DNA of 64,000 bases from CAZDBA01 sp965224765 (GCA_965224765.1 CBDDAC010000012.1:496001-560000); one strand, 5' to 3'. Positions 17,576 to 28,100 are shown, numbered from the stretch's first letter. Program-made: numbers and translations. Notes: generated by a model not told the origin, from the sequence alone.

Positions 17576-18300
17576 GACTGTGTGTTTCCAATCGCAGCAG
17601 TTTGAAAACAGCTGATTGTCAGCCTCGACTGCTCACATCCGGATTCACAGTCGCGTCTGATTTGGTTGGCTTGGTGTTACTCGTCAGCAACACCTAAAAA
17701 GGCCACACCAAAAACGCTCGTACGTCTTAACGCACAAAGCCTGACAAAGTCGGGGATTTGTACAAGATTCGTTAAAGTGACTCAATATCGACTGGGCAGG
17801 CGACCCTACAAATTTCAATTCGAGCGAGTTTTCAATTCGAGTAACGGCTATATCACTGTTTCGCTTCAAAAACAAACGAGGAAACGTGATCGAGTTGACG
17901 GATTGCATCAGAAAGTGATAGCACCTTCGAAGTGTTTCTACACAGGTTTGCAAGTGGAACGACCGTTTTTGGAACGACCGTTTTTGGGAGGTCCGTTTTT
18001 GGGAGGTCCGTTTTTGGGAGGTTGAGGCTCCCGCCGAAACAACAGTTCAATCTCCTCGTCTCAAACGACAGACCAACCTCAAGACAAGAAAGAAAAAAAA
18101 TTCACATAAGGAAACTGAGCAATACGAAACATCACTCGTGTTTTCGTTTTTTGATTGGATGTCCATGTACGGCAGATGGAAACGACGTAATCCGTAGCCA
18201 ATAGATAGAGTAGGTCTCGGCAGAGCCTTGACCTCCCATTGAGATGCAGTGATAGATCACTGAAGGGTCTACGTCTTGGTGGAAGCCTCGACTTGCCGGC
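17576..18300. other. 725-bp intergenic region with 15-bp tandem repeats and a P3 element
   Basis: Between two minus-strand genes. No gene is supported. The upstream 200 bp should hold the promoter of the SH3 protein. 17956-18040 carries four 15-bp units joined to a P3 repeat (separate entry). The rest shows no structure I can name. Confidence 0.5.
17956..18040. repeat. Four 15-bp tandem units leading into a P3 palindrome
   Basis: Units GGAACGACCGTTTTT (twice) then GGGAGGTCCGTTTTT (twice), at 17956, 17971, 17986 and 18001. They run straight into the P3 element GGGAGGTTGAGGCTCCCGCC (18016). The third and fourth units share GGGAGGT with P3, as if the array grew from the end of a P3 copy by slippage. 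Confidence 0.88.
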
Positions 18301-19134
18301 TCAACTACCCTGAATCGACTTCGAGAAATCAAATCCTGGGCGTGGACCGTTTTCGGTCATCGTAAGAATTTCAGGACCGTCCTCGGTCATGAGAATTGTG
18401 TGCTCAAACTGCGCGGAAACCTCTCTGTCGCTCGTTCGCACGGTCCAACCATCTTGGCTGTCGCAAGTTGAATAAGCGACGCCACCATTAATCATGGGCT
18501 CAATGGTAAAACACATACCTGGGTGCAAACGCTCTTGCTGCGACTGGCGATTGGGCACATGAGGAATATTGGGGCGTTGATGAAACTTCAGTCCAATGCC
18601 ATGCCCCACATATTTTTCCACAACTCCGAATCCATAGCGTTCATGGACGTAGTCGACGATCGCAAATCCAATATTCGAAATTCGACAACCGGGCTCGATG
18701 ACTTCGATCCCCAGGTACAAGCAATCGAATGCACATTGCACGACATCGGCGGTTTTTTTGTCGACCTCGCCAATAATGAATGTCTCGGACTGATCGCCAT
18801 GCCAGCCATCGACAATGGTGGTCAGGTCGACGTTGATGATATCGCCGGATACCAACTCGTAGGATCCGGGGATTCCGTGGCAGATGACATCATTGATACT
18901 GGTGCAACAGCTCTTGGGAAAGGGAAATTTTTCTCCAGCATATCCCAAGCAGGCGGGGACGTGACCGTGATCCAAAGTATATTCGTTGACGATCCGGTCA
19001 ATTTCTTCGGTGGTGTTTCCCGTACGAACATGGGGGCGAACAACATCCATCAATTTGGCATTAAAGGCGCCAGCGGCGCGCATCAATTCACGTTCTGTTT
19101 CTGCAAGCCGAATTCGGGGGCGACGCCTGATCAC
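18301..19134 (-). CDS. map: Methionine aminopeptidase, type I
   Basis: 277 residues, removing initiator methionine in the cytoplasm. Pita-bread fold with the full set of metal ligands: Asp in IINVDLTTIVDG, Asp in WHGDQSETF, His in VGHGIGLKFHQRPN, Glu in FTIEPMI and Glu in AQFEHTILM; the substrate-binding His is in VICHGIP. The frame stays open far upstream, across the start of leuS on the other strand, but that part is antisense and not MetAP-like. GTG at 19134 gives VIRRRPRIRLAETERELM, the usual family start; TTG at 19164 is an alternative. Divergent from leuS with about 240 bp between. Confidence 0.9.
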   Translation of the reverse strand: MIRRRPRIRLAETERELMRAAGAFNAKLMDVVRPHVRTGNTTEEIDRIVNEYTLDHGHVPACLGYAGEKFPFPKSCCTSINDVICHGIPGSYELVSGDIINVDLTTIVDGWHGDQSETFIIGEVDKKTADVVQCAFDCLYLGIEVIEPGCRISNIGFAIVDYVHERYGFGVVEKYVGHGIGLKFHQRPNIPHVPNRQSQQERLHPGMCFTIEPMINGGVAYSTCDSQDGWTVRTSDREVSAQFEHTILMTEDGPEILTMTENGPRPGFDFSKSIQGS

Positions 19135-19371
19135 GATATATACCGCTTTCTCGATGATTTTCAACTTAAATATCTTACCAGAATCAAGGGCCCAATTTAA
19201 TACAAAATTTCTGTATCGCTGAACCTGCTTACCCCAATGCGTCTCATAGGAGAGTACGGGGAATTTCGTTACCATATAATCTGCGTCAGATGGGAATCCA
19301 AAGGCGCAATTGCGATTCAACTCACAATCCCGTTGAACACCTGATTCATTCGCGACAAGGAAATTAAGGCT

Positions 19372-22215
19372 GTGCCGCGTTACAACCCTGCTGAAATTGA
19401 GCCCCGTTGGCAACGATCTTGGGCCGAGAACAAGACGTTCCAAACTCCTGAGCACGTCTCTGGCGAAAAGATGTATGTGCTGGACATGTTTCCCTACCCT
19501 AGCGGGGAGGGACTCCACGTGGGGCACCCCGAAGGCTATACCGCAACAGATATTGTTTGCCGGTACAAGCGAATGCATGGGGTTTCCGTGCTGCACCCCA
19601 TGGGCTTCGATTCCTTCGGGCTCCCCGCCGAAGAACATGCCATCAAGACGGGTCAACACCCCAGAGTCAGCACCGAACGAAATATTAAAACGTTCAGTCG
19701 CCAACTCAGGATGCTCGGCTTCAGTTACGACTGGGATCGACAAATTGCGACCACGGATGTCGAGTACTTCCGCTGGACTCAGTGGATTTTCACCGTTCTC
19801 TATGACACCTGGTTTGATACTGAACAAAACAAAGGTCGGCCGATCGCCGAACTTCCGATTCCCGATTCCGTCGCCGCAGAAGGGGAGCGCGCGATCCGCC
19901 TGTATCAAGACGAACATCGGCTTGCCTATGAATCCAAGGCCCCCGTCAACTGGTGTCCTGGATTGGGTACCGTTCTGGCAAACGAAGAGATCATCGATGG
20001 TCGAAGTGAGCGTGGTCAGTTCCCGGTCCAAAGAGTTCCTCTGCGCCAATGGATGCTGCGGATCACCTCCTACGCCGAACGCCTTGAAAACGACCTCAAA
20101 GATCTGACCTGGTCCGAAGGAATCAAGAAACTCCAAAGTGACTGGATTGGGCGTAGCGCCGGTGCAGAAGTCGATTTCTATATCGGCGACCAAGACAACT
20201 TCGAAGCTTGGAAAACCTCATTGAAAGCTGAGAGCTTCTCAAAAGAGGCGACGAACGAAGTCCTGAGGATCTATACCACTCGACCGGATACACTTTATGG
20301 CGCGACCTACATGGTCATTGCACCGGAGCATCCACTCGTCGATCAACTCACCACTTCAGAAAAGAAAACGGCAGTTGAAGAGTACTGTCAGCAAGCCAGC
20401 TTCAAAAGTGATCGCGAACGCCAGGACGACAAACGCAACAAGACAGGCGTTTTTTCTGGCTCCTTTGCCATCAATCCAGCCAACGGCAATCCTCTCCCGA
20501 TTTGGATCGCAGATTATGTTTTAGTCAGCTACGGAACCGGCGCAATCATGGCGGTTCCAGCGCACGATGAACGTGACTTCGAGTTTGCCCAGCAATTTGG
20601 ACTGGAAATTATCCCTGTCTACGAACCAAACTCTGGCAAAAACGACCAAGTTGACACGGCGAAAGTTCTTGCTGGTGACGAGTGCTATACCGGACACGGT
20701 ACTGCAATCAATTCAGAACAATACAACGGGCTTTCCACTGACGAGTTCAAAACCAAAATCACCGAAGTACTTTGTCAGGCTGGATTGGGCTGTGCCGCCA
20801 TCAATTACAAGCTGCGCGATTGGCTTTTTAGCCGCCAACGATTTTGGGGAGAACCCTTCCCGATCCTCCACGAATTGGACGAAGATGGCAAACCTAACGG
20901 GCTCAAGCGCGAATTGAAAACGGACGAGCTTCCCATAAAACTTCCGGAACTAGAAGACTTCCAACCGCCCGGTCGCCCCGTACCGCTACTTGAGAAGGCT
21001 GACGACGATTGGCTTTACCCGGTCATCGACGGAGTGAAATACAAGCGAGAAACCAACACCATGCCCCAATGGGCCGGTTCGTGCTGGTACTACCTGCGCT
21101 TTATCGATCCAAAAAACGGCCAGTGCTTTGTCGATCCAGAAAAAGAAAAACAGTGGATGCCTGTTGATCTTTACATTGGGGGTGCGGAACACGCAGTACT
21201 TCACCTGCTTTACGCCCGGTTCTGGCACAAGGTCTTGTATGACCGCGGGCACGTGTCGACCGTTGAACCCTTTCAACGCCTGGTCAATCAGGGCATGATC
21301 CTGGGTGAAATGGAATTCACGGGATACCGTGACAAGAATGAGCAATGGGTAAGTAACGAGCAAGTCGAAGAAGACTCAGAACGAAACAAAGTCCTCATCG
21401 GCACTGGCGAGAAAGTCTACTCGGTAACCCTCGAAGCGGCACAGGTTGAAAAAGTCGGCAAGCATTTCGTACTTGCTTCCGCACCAGATATCCGTATCGA
21501 CAATCACAGCGAAAAGATGTCAAAGAGTGTCGGCAATGTCGTCAATCCCGACGAAATCATAATCGACTATGGCGCGGATGCACTTCGGCTTTACCTAATG
21601 TTCATGGGCCCTCTGGAAGCAACCAAGCCCTGGAATATGTCCGGAGTCAATGGCGTAAGAAACTTCCTTGATCGCGTTTGGCGAATGCTGGTCAACGACA
21701 AAAGCGAGAAACTGGAACTCCTCGATGCCGTTGGAGAACACGAGGCAACCGAAAACCAGCTTCGCACACTGCACAAAACGATCAAAGCGGTTACTACCGA
21801 CCTGGAAGAATTGGGGTTCAACACTTCGATCGCTCGCCTCATGGAATTCGTCAATTTCTTCACAAAAGAAACGCAGCGGCCAAAATCGATCATGGAGCAA
21901 TTTGTCCTCCTGCTTTCTCCGCTGGCACCACACCTCGCGGAAGAACTTTGGCATTTGCTTGGTCATGAATCCTCGTTGGCTTATGAACCTTGGCCAAAAT
22001 TCGATGACAAGTATGCCGTCGACCAATCCATCGAAGTTCCTGTGCAAATCAATGGTAAAGTCCGCGCGAAAATTCAAGTCGCTCGTGGACTTTCCAAAGA
22101 CGATCTGCTCGCAACTGCCAAGAGTGACCCTAAAGTCGCCGAGCAACTTGACGGAAAACAGATTCGAAAAGAAATCGCGGTTCCTGATCGACTCGTCAAC
22201 TTTGTCGTTGCATAG
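19372..22215 (+). CDS. leuS: Leucyl-tRNA synthetase
   Basis: 947 residues, charges tRNA-Leu with leucine. Class I signatures: the HIGH-type motif HVGH (49-52) in YPSGEGLHVGHPEGYTATD and KMSKS at 715-719 (SEKMSKSVGNVVNPDE). The CP1 editing domain (about 230-440) contains the expected TTRPDTLYGATYMVIAPEHP and VPAHDERDFEFA. The C-terminus (VPVQINGKVRAKIQV) matches the LeuRS tail. The start is GTG at 19372, which gives PRYNPAEIEPRWQ, the usual N-terminus, with AAGGA about 11 bases upstream. About 70-90 residues longer than the E. coli enzyme, due to inserts around the catalytic domain. mutY follows after 16 bp. Confidence 0.97.
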   Translation: MPRYNPAEIEPRWQRSWAENKTFQTPEHVSGEKMYVLDMFPYPSGEGLHVGHPEGYTATDIVCRYKRMHGVSVLHPMGFDSFGLPAEEHAIKTGQHPRVSTERNIKTFSRQLRMLGFSYDWDRQIATTDVEYFRWTQWIFTVLYDTWFDTEQNKGRPIAELPIPDSVAAEGERAIRLYQDEHRLAYESKAPVNWCPGLGTVLANEEIIDGRSERGQFPVQRVPLRQWMLRITSYAERLENDLKDLTWSEGIKKLQSDWIGRSAGAEVDFYIGDQDNFEAWKTSLKAESFSKEATNEVLRIYTTRPDTLYGATYMVIAPEHPLVDQLTTSEKKTAVEEYCQQASFKSDRERQDDKRNKTGVFSGSFAINPANGNPLPIWIADYVLVSYGTGAIMAVPAHDERDFEFAQQFGLEIIPVYEPNSGKNDQVDTAKVLAGDECYTGHGTAINSEQYNGLSTDEFKTKITEVLCQAGLGCAAINYKLRDWLFSRQRFWGEPFPILHELDEDGKPNGLKRELKTDELPIKLPELEDFQPPGRPVPLLEKADDDWLYPVIDGVKYKRETNTMPQWAGSCWYYLRFIDPKNGQCFVDPEKEKQWMPVDLYIGGAEHAVLHLLYARFWHKVLYDRGHVSTVEPFQRLVNQGMILGEMEFTGYRDKNEQWVSNEQVEEDSERNKVLIGTGEKVYSVTLEAAQVEKVGKHFVLASAPDIRIDNHSEKMSKSVGNVVNPDEIIIDYGADALRLYLMFMGPLEATKPWNMSGVNGVRNFLDRVWRMLVNDKSEKLELLDAVGEHEATENQLRTLHKTIKAVTTDLEELGFNTSIARLMEFVNFFTKETQRPKSIMEQFVLLLSPLAPHLAEELWHLLGHESSLAYEPWPKFDDKYAVDQSIEVPVQINGKVRAKIQVARGLSKDDLLATAKSDPKVAEQLDGKQIRKEIAVPDRLVNFVVA

Positions 22216-22231
22216 ATCAACATGATTCCCG

Positions 22232-23344
22232 GTGAGCAAGAGCCTCAACTCGATGCCTGTTGATTCTCAACTTGACGATGCGAAGACCCGTTCCGCGATG
22301 CGGCGAAAACTACTCAAGTGGTTTGACACGCAGCATCGCGACTTGCCTTGGCGAAAGAACAAAACGCCCTATCGCGTTTGGGTCTCTGAGATCATGTTGC
22401 AACAAACGCAAGTATCGACCGTGATCGGATATTACAAACGCTTTATCAAACGATTTCCCAACATAAAAAAACTCTCCGCAGCAGAAGAAAGTGAAGTCCT
22501 GAAGCTTTGGGAAGGGCTTGGGTACTACCGCCGAGCCCGTCAGCTTCACGCTGCTGCTAAACTCGTTATGGAAAAACACGGGGGGAAATTCCCCACCGAT
22601 TTCGACAGCGTGCTCGCACTCCCTGGGATTGGGCGATACACGGCAGGTGCAATACTTTCCATTTCACTCGATCAAAAACTTCCCATTCTCGAAGGCAATA
22701 CGATTCGGTTGTTTTCGCGATTGATGTTGCTGGATGAAGACACGACGACTTCAACGAACCAGAAACGCCTCTGGAGTTTCTCGGAAAGCTTACTGCCCAA
22801 CAAAAGGGTAGGGGACTTCAATCAGGCACTAATGGAACTGGGAAGCGAAATTTGCAAACCGCGAACTCCTCTCTGCACAGACTGCCCGATTAAATTGCAT
22901 TGCCCCACTCGCGCAGAGAATCGACAGCGAGAGATTCCGCGTCCCAAAAAGCCTCCCAAGTATGAAGAGATCAATGAAGCGGTCATTGTCCTCCAACGGG
23001 ACTCAATGATCTTGATGCGACTCTGCCAGTCGGATGAACGCTGGGCCGGGCTTTGGGATTTCCCGCGATTCACAGTTACCTCCCGTCAGGCAGAAACTCA
23101 ACTCGCCCAAGACCTTTCTGACGCGACGGGACTCGCCACTGAGCTGAAAAATACTGAGATGCAGATCAAGCACGCCGTCACTCGTTTCAAGATCACACTC
23201 GACTGCTACCGATCAACACGAGTTCGCAATCGCCTTCGCAACGGGACCGCCTATGAATGGCGGAATCTTGAAGACTTAGCAGAACTCCCACTGAGTATCA
23301 CGGGAAGAAAAATCGCCAAGCGAATTCTGAAGACCTCTCAATAG
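22232..23344 (+). CDS. mutY: A/G-specific adenine glycosylase MutY
   Basis: 370 residues; removes adenine mispaired with 8-oxoguanine. Catalytic Glu53 is in WVSEIMLQQTQV, the HhH motif is ALPGIGRYTAGAIL, and the iron-sulphur cysteines 208, 215, 218 and 224 have the exact C-x6-C-x2-C-x5-C spacing. A C-terminal NUDIX-like domain (about 245-365) should read 8-oxoG. The position of the family's catalytic Asp (E. coli Asp138, in DGN) is Glu154 here (PILEGN); the 101-residue distance from the catalytic Glu is kept, so the alignment is safe. The start is GTG at 22232; ATG at 22253 is possible. Likely co-transcribed with leuS. Confidence 0.93.
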   Translation: MSKSLNSMPVDSQLDDAKTRSAMRRKLLKWFDTQHRDLPWRKNKTPYRVWVSEIMLQQTQVSTVIGYYKRFIKRFPNIKKLSAAEESEVLKLWEGLGYYRRARQLHAAAKLVMEKHGGKFPTDFDSVLALPGIGRYTAGAILSISLDQKLPILEGNTIRLFSRLMLLDEDTTTSTNQKRLWSFSESLLPNKRVGDFNQALMELGSEICKPRTPLCTDCPIKLHCPTRAENRQREIPRPKKPPKYEEINEAVIVLQRDSMILMRLCQSDERWAGLWDFPRFTVTSRQAETQLAQDLSDATGLATELKNTEMQIKHAVTRFKITLDCYRSTRVRNRLRNGTAYEWRNLEDLAELPLSITGRKIAKRILKTSQ

Positions 23345-24180
23345 CTCGTCTGCCTTCAACGGGAGGTTGAGGCTCCCGCCGAAACCGCCCGCATATACAA
23401 TGCAAACGCAGCTGTGGCCACGAGACCGAAAAACAGCAAAAACCTCGACGACGGGTGCCATGCTCCTCGCTTGCGTGGGCATGTGGTGTTCTGCCAACAG
23501 CCGAGTACCTCGCCGTCTTCGATTGGCGGGACGAGAACATCAGATACACCGGTGTTCTTCGCCTGGTTACCCGTCAATTCAAAACGGTCCGGGTACTAGG
23601 GCCAAGTTCCACGTTGGAGAGGAACAAGAATTGTTTCGGCAGGAGCCTCAACCTCCCGGAAAAAGGCAAAAACCTCGACGACGGGTGCCATGCTCCTCGC
23701 TTGCGTGGGCATGTGGTGTTCTGCCAACAGCCGAGTACCTCGCCGTCTTCGATTGGCGGGACGAGAACATCAGATACACCGGTGTTCTTCGCCTGGTTAC
23801 CGTCAATTCAAAACGGTCCGGGTACTAGGGCCAAGTTCCACGTTGGAGAGGAACAAGAATTGTTTCGGCAGGAGCCTCAACCTCCCGGAAAAAGGCAAAA
23901 ACCTCGACGACGGGTGCCATGCTTCACGCTTGCGTGAGCATGCTTCAGTTGGACCACCAATACCTAGGCCCGTCTTCGATTGGCGGGACGAGAACATCAG
24001 ATACACCGGTGTTCTTAGCTTTGTTGCCGGCAATTCAAAACAGTCCGGGTACTAGAGCCAAGTTCCACGTTGGAGAGGAACAAGAATTGTTTCGGCAGGA
24101 GCCTCAACCTCCCGTAAAAGGCAAAAACCTCGACGACGGGTGCCATGCTCCGCGCTTGAGAACTCTAGTCTTTGGCGTCC
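23345..24180. repeat. Tandem array of about 229-bp units with P3 palindromes
   Basis: AACCTCGACGACGGGTGCCA starts copies at 23441, 23671, 23900 and (as the same sequence) 24126: periods 230, 229 and 226. Each full unit holds TTCGATTGGCGGGACGAGAA, AACATCAGATACACCGGTGT, a spacer and the P3 palindrome in inverse orientation (CAGGAGCCTCAACCTCCC). A P3 copy in the other orientation at 23360-23384 precedes the array. Units one and two are almost identical; the third has diverged in the middle. A further copy is at 29402-29690. The ORFs in the array are not gene-like. Confidence 0.92.
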
Positions 24181-24978
24181 TTAGTTTCGTTTCGGGCGAA
24201 TGGCCAATGGAACGATCGTCATGCCAGAAGACGCTCTGACTTCTACCTGGTAGATTCGGCCTTCCTGAACTTGCAGGTAATTGACTTGGCCATGCGAGGC
24301 CCGAATGCCCAACTCTTCCTGTGCTTCTGGGTCACTGGCGATCGTCCAGAAATCCTCCCAGATTTTCTTTTCGAAGTCGGTAAACGTTTCGCCACGGTAG
24401 TAAATTCCTGGAGCCCGAACGTCGCCATTTTCATCTTCACGATCCAGTACATGTCCCCCGCCAAGTCCGTCCAGCTCTCCGTAAATCCTTTTGAAGATAC
24501 AAAGTGAAGCATTACGAAGCTCGTCAGCTTTTTCAACGTACTTGTCTTCGAAGGTGCAAATCCAGCAGTCAACGTAGAGCGTCTCACCAAGCAGCTTGAA
24601 CTCTCTCGGATCCGAAATCGGGTCACCGTACTGATCAATCTCTTCAAACGTCACATCAAAGAAGGGGACTCCATCATCGGTCGTTCCCTTCTTCAATACA
24701 TGAATGTTGGCCAACCTACGGTCCACCTTAAGCAATCGAATCGAAGTCTCCAATTGCTCATTCTTTTCCTTGGTCAACACAAGCTCTTCGGTTTGCAGCT
24801 CGAACTGCGCCTGGAGAGATTCCAGGTCCTTCATTGCCTGTTGGGCAAGCTGGCTGGGTTCGATATAGGTCGTGTACGTGTACCATCCGGCATACCCAAG
24901 AAGTCCCAGAATCGTAAGCATCAATCCCGTACGAACGGCGCTATTGACGGTCTTTACATTTTCCATTGTTTTCGACAT
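24181..24978 (-). CDS. Membrane-anchored coiled-coil protein of unknown function
   Basis: 265 residues. One N-terminal membrane segment (about 17-38, TGLMLTILGLLGYAGWYTY) without a signal cleavage site, then a coiled coil of about 45 residues (QAMKDLESLQAQFELQTEEL), then a mainly beta C-terminal domain (about 85-262) rich in Asp and Glu with one Cys pair (DCWICTF). No family was recognised. The topology suggests a periplasmic domain tethered to the inner membrane. The gene abuts the repeat array: its stop lies at its edge. Confidence 0.65.
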   Translation of the reverse strand: MSKTMENVKTVNSAVRTGLMLTILGLLGYAGWYTYTTYIEPSQLAQQAMKDLESLQAQFELQTEELVLTKEKNEQLETSIRLLKVDRRLANIHVLKKGTTDDGVPFFDVTFEEIDQYGDPISDPREFKLLGETLYVDCWICTFEDKYVEKADELRNASLCIFKRIYGELDGLGGGHVLDREDENGDVRAPGIYYRGETFTDFEKKIWEDFWTIASDPEAQEELGIRASHGQVNYLQVQEGRIYQVEVRASSGMTIVPLAIRPKRN

Positions 24979-25176
24979 CAGCGAACCTGTTTGTCAGTGA
25001 TCCCGTCAGGAATCGTTAGAAACATCATCTGGCTTATGTTGCCATCGGGCTAACTAGCTACCCATGTTTATATTCTTTTTGTTCCACGACGAAAATCGCG
25101 GTCTGCATCCGCCGATTAGGTGGCTTATTCAAAACGAATCCACAAAGCTTTATTCGCCCAAAGCTCCAGTTTATCG

Positions 25177-28100
25177 TCATTCAGCCATCAACAAATCCGG
25201 AATTACCTTCGCCGCCTTTGCCAGCGAAGCGTTTGGGACGATAACAAATGCTTGAGAATCCCTGCTATTCCGTACCATTGGGATCCCCAAGAGACTCGGA
25301 AACCGTCGGAGCAACGGCAGTGATATTACTTTAGCCCGCCGCCGCCTGCAGACTCTTCTTTGCCAGTTTCCTCTTCGTCGGGGCCAGTCTCTCCATTGTC
25401 CACCTTCCCGTCTTGCTCCCTTCAATTCCGCTTCCGCACCTTCGTTTTCGTCGCCCTTGTTCTCGGCCTCTCCAGTGCCCTCGTTGTCGTCGCCTTTATC
25501 GCCATCGCCGTCAGCTTCTTCATCAACATTTCCATCGCCGTCATCGGTGTCGGCACCCGCATCATCGGCATCGGAGTCGTCATCGGTGTCGGCATCCTGG
25601 TCGTCATCGCCTTGATCGACATCATCGGGGCGTTCCGCTGGAATATCAACAATGATCATGCCCGACCAAAACAATGGATGCTCGGCAGTGAGCGCCAGGT
25701 CTTTATTCTTGGCAGACGGCCTGAATTTCGGTTCCCTGCCGAAGTCTAGCTTCAGTTGAGACGCGGTCTTGATAGTATTGCTCCATGCAGTCGTCGGATC
25801 ATGAGTTTTGTTCTGTCGAAGATACTCAGCGGAAAGATCTAGCGCACTTTGCCCACTGGTCGACCAGCGACTAATCCCGACGGTTCGAACTCCCGACGCG
25901 AGTAAACCAGTGGTCATCAGAAACAGATCATTGCCGGCTGTCTTTCCTTTTCCACCGCCTCCATCTGAAATAAATCCTGGCATCACTACCTGGTCCACAC
26001 TACGGTATGGAAGTGACAGCCAACTCCCCAACGTACTGCCAGACTTTCGATCCGAATCCAGTTGAATCGGATTGGTCGCGTAGGTCGCCAAAATTCCTCC
26101 GCGACGACGCTCGACTGCTGACCAAACGATAAACCGATCCGCCGCCACGCCCAGCAGATTTGAGGGGATCATCACATGGCGATCGTAAATCGTTAACCTT
26201 GGAAGATCGACCAATAAACTTTCGGCTGCCTGTTTGGACTGATCTTCTTCGGCCTTACTGTGCATGCGAGATGTAAACGCGGCGGAGCGAGCGATTCGAT
26301 GAAATGGTAACTGCTTCGCAAACGCCAATCCAAGGGTAGGTGCGTACCGAAGTTCAAGAATCTCCGAGAGCATTTTCTTGCTTTGCTCATCGGCGCCGAC
26401 TCGAAGGACCTCCCATGGCAAATACCAGGTAGCGCCATCTGGCACAATGACCAGGCGCTTCATCGCGGCCCATTGTTCGGCATTGGCATTTTGAAACAAC
26501 GTCTCGGCCAATTCGGCAGAGATCTTTTTCCACTTGTCCTGCTTGGCTAGATCGTTGGCCTCAACCTGTTTTTCCGTGATCAGGAGTTCACGATTGAGTT
26601 TGGCAATCGAGTTGGTAAGTCGTTTCGTGGGGAAACCGGCCAGCAGCGCCGTTCCTCTTCGACTCACTCCAAACATGTAAGTGGTTCTGGAAGTCCCTGC
26701 CACGACGAGGGCAATTTCTTCTTCGTCAATTCGTTCAATGAGGGCACTCATATCAACCGGCGGTGGAAAAATCATATCTGCCGGTTGCCGACGCAGCGCG
26801 ACACTGGCCAACATTGATTCTTGCGCCAGAGAGACCTGTTGCAGCGTTACGAAAAGGCCAGTTTGCTTCTGCAATTCATCCGTTTTATCGGCAGGCTTTA
26901 GCGGCATTTTCAAAAGCTCGTTCTGAATATCGGTCGCTTGGTCCGACAAAGGACGATAAGCGGCGAATCGACCGTGGAGGTTGGCCCGCTGAGCCAACGT
27001 ATCTGGCGAGAGATTCTTTGCGGGAGCTTCCATCATCCAACGAAACGAAAGTAACCGACCGCCCATCGGCAGCGTTGAAAAGAATCGATGCCGCTTTAGC
27101 AGTTCGGAAACTTGGATAGCTCGGTTGTAATCTTTACGAGAAACGACGATCTCAAACCAACGTTCAATCGCCCCCAAATGATTGGAGGCCATAAAGGTCA
27201 TGGCCTCGATGGGATCCGTTTGCCACTCTTCCGCCGTTGGGTCGCGAAGTAAAACTTTGTAAAGCAAATCGGCTTGACGCTCCGTCACACCACCACTCAC
27301 CGCAAGGGTCTCAGCCAATTCCAACTGATAAAGCCAACGGGAACTTCTCGAATAGTTTCCCAGTGCATTGGACAAAGCATCACGGCCTCGGGCATATTCC
27401 CCATCAATGTAGAAAACGACTGCTGACAGAAAACCCGCGCGCCCCGCCTCGGGAGTCAACGCCATGTCGCCCCGTTTGAGAATCTGTGCGGCCTGATTCA
27501 GCGCCTTTCCACACAGGGCCGAGTCTCCCATTTCTGCAAAACAATCGGCAAGTCGAATCGTTGTAATCGTTTGACAAAGTCGAGATTCGTTTCGACCTCG
27601 AAGACTCCAAGCCAAGACCGCTTCCAGTGGCGGATAAACGCTTCGGTTGTCAATCAAGTGAACTTGTGTACCTAATTTCATCGACTCAGCAACCAGGTCG
27701 TACTGGCCAAAAATCGCTGCAGAGAAAGAAGCCTCTAACGCCAGAGCACTCGCGTTGGCATTCTCTCCCTTCAGCCGCTGAAGTTCAGCAAGTGCCAACA
27801 ACCCGATTGGCGTAAGCGTATGATCCATCCCTCCGTTGAACTGCAGCGAATTAGTCAATTTTTGTACGGCTTGATCGTTTTTTCCTACTCCAGCCTGTGC
27901 CAGCCCGAGCAACACACCATTCCAGGCTCCCAGTAGAGTCCCATCGCCTCCGGCATAGCCCGATAAACGATCAACTAACTTTGCCGAAAGCGGATCGAAC
28001 CGACAAGTCGGACCTTTGATGTAGTGCCTGCGATAAAGTGCAAGCGCTACACAGCGCATGATCTCTTCAACGTTAACAGGGCGAAACTCAGCGTCCTTGG

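Noticed and set aside
19135..20193. Long upstream extension of methionine aminopeptidase over the start of leuS
   Set aside because: It is antisense to well-supported LeuRS sequence and has no MetAP-like content.
23345..24180. CRISPR array
   Set aside because: The unit is about 229 bp and almost identical throughout; there are no short repeats with unique spacers and no cas genes nearby.
23356..24239. Several ORFs in the 229-bp repeat array, in both directions
   Set aside because: They follow the repeat period, differ in frame between units and show no protein-like conservation.
25413..25749. ORFs opposite the acidic tail of the CHAT gene, one rich in Val/Ile and membrane-like
   Set aside because: They are mirror images of the repetitive Asp codons and carry no start signal; not real genes.
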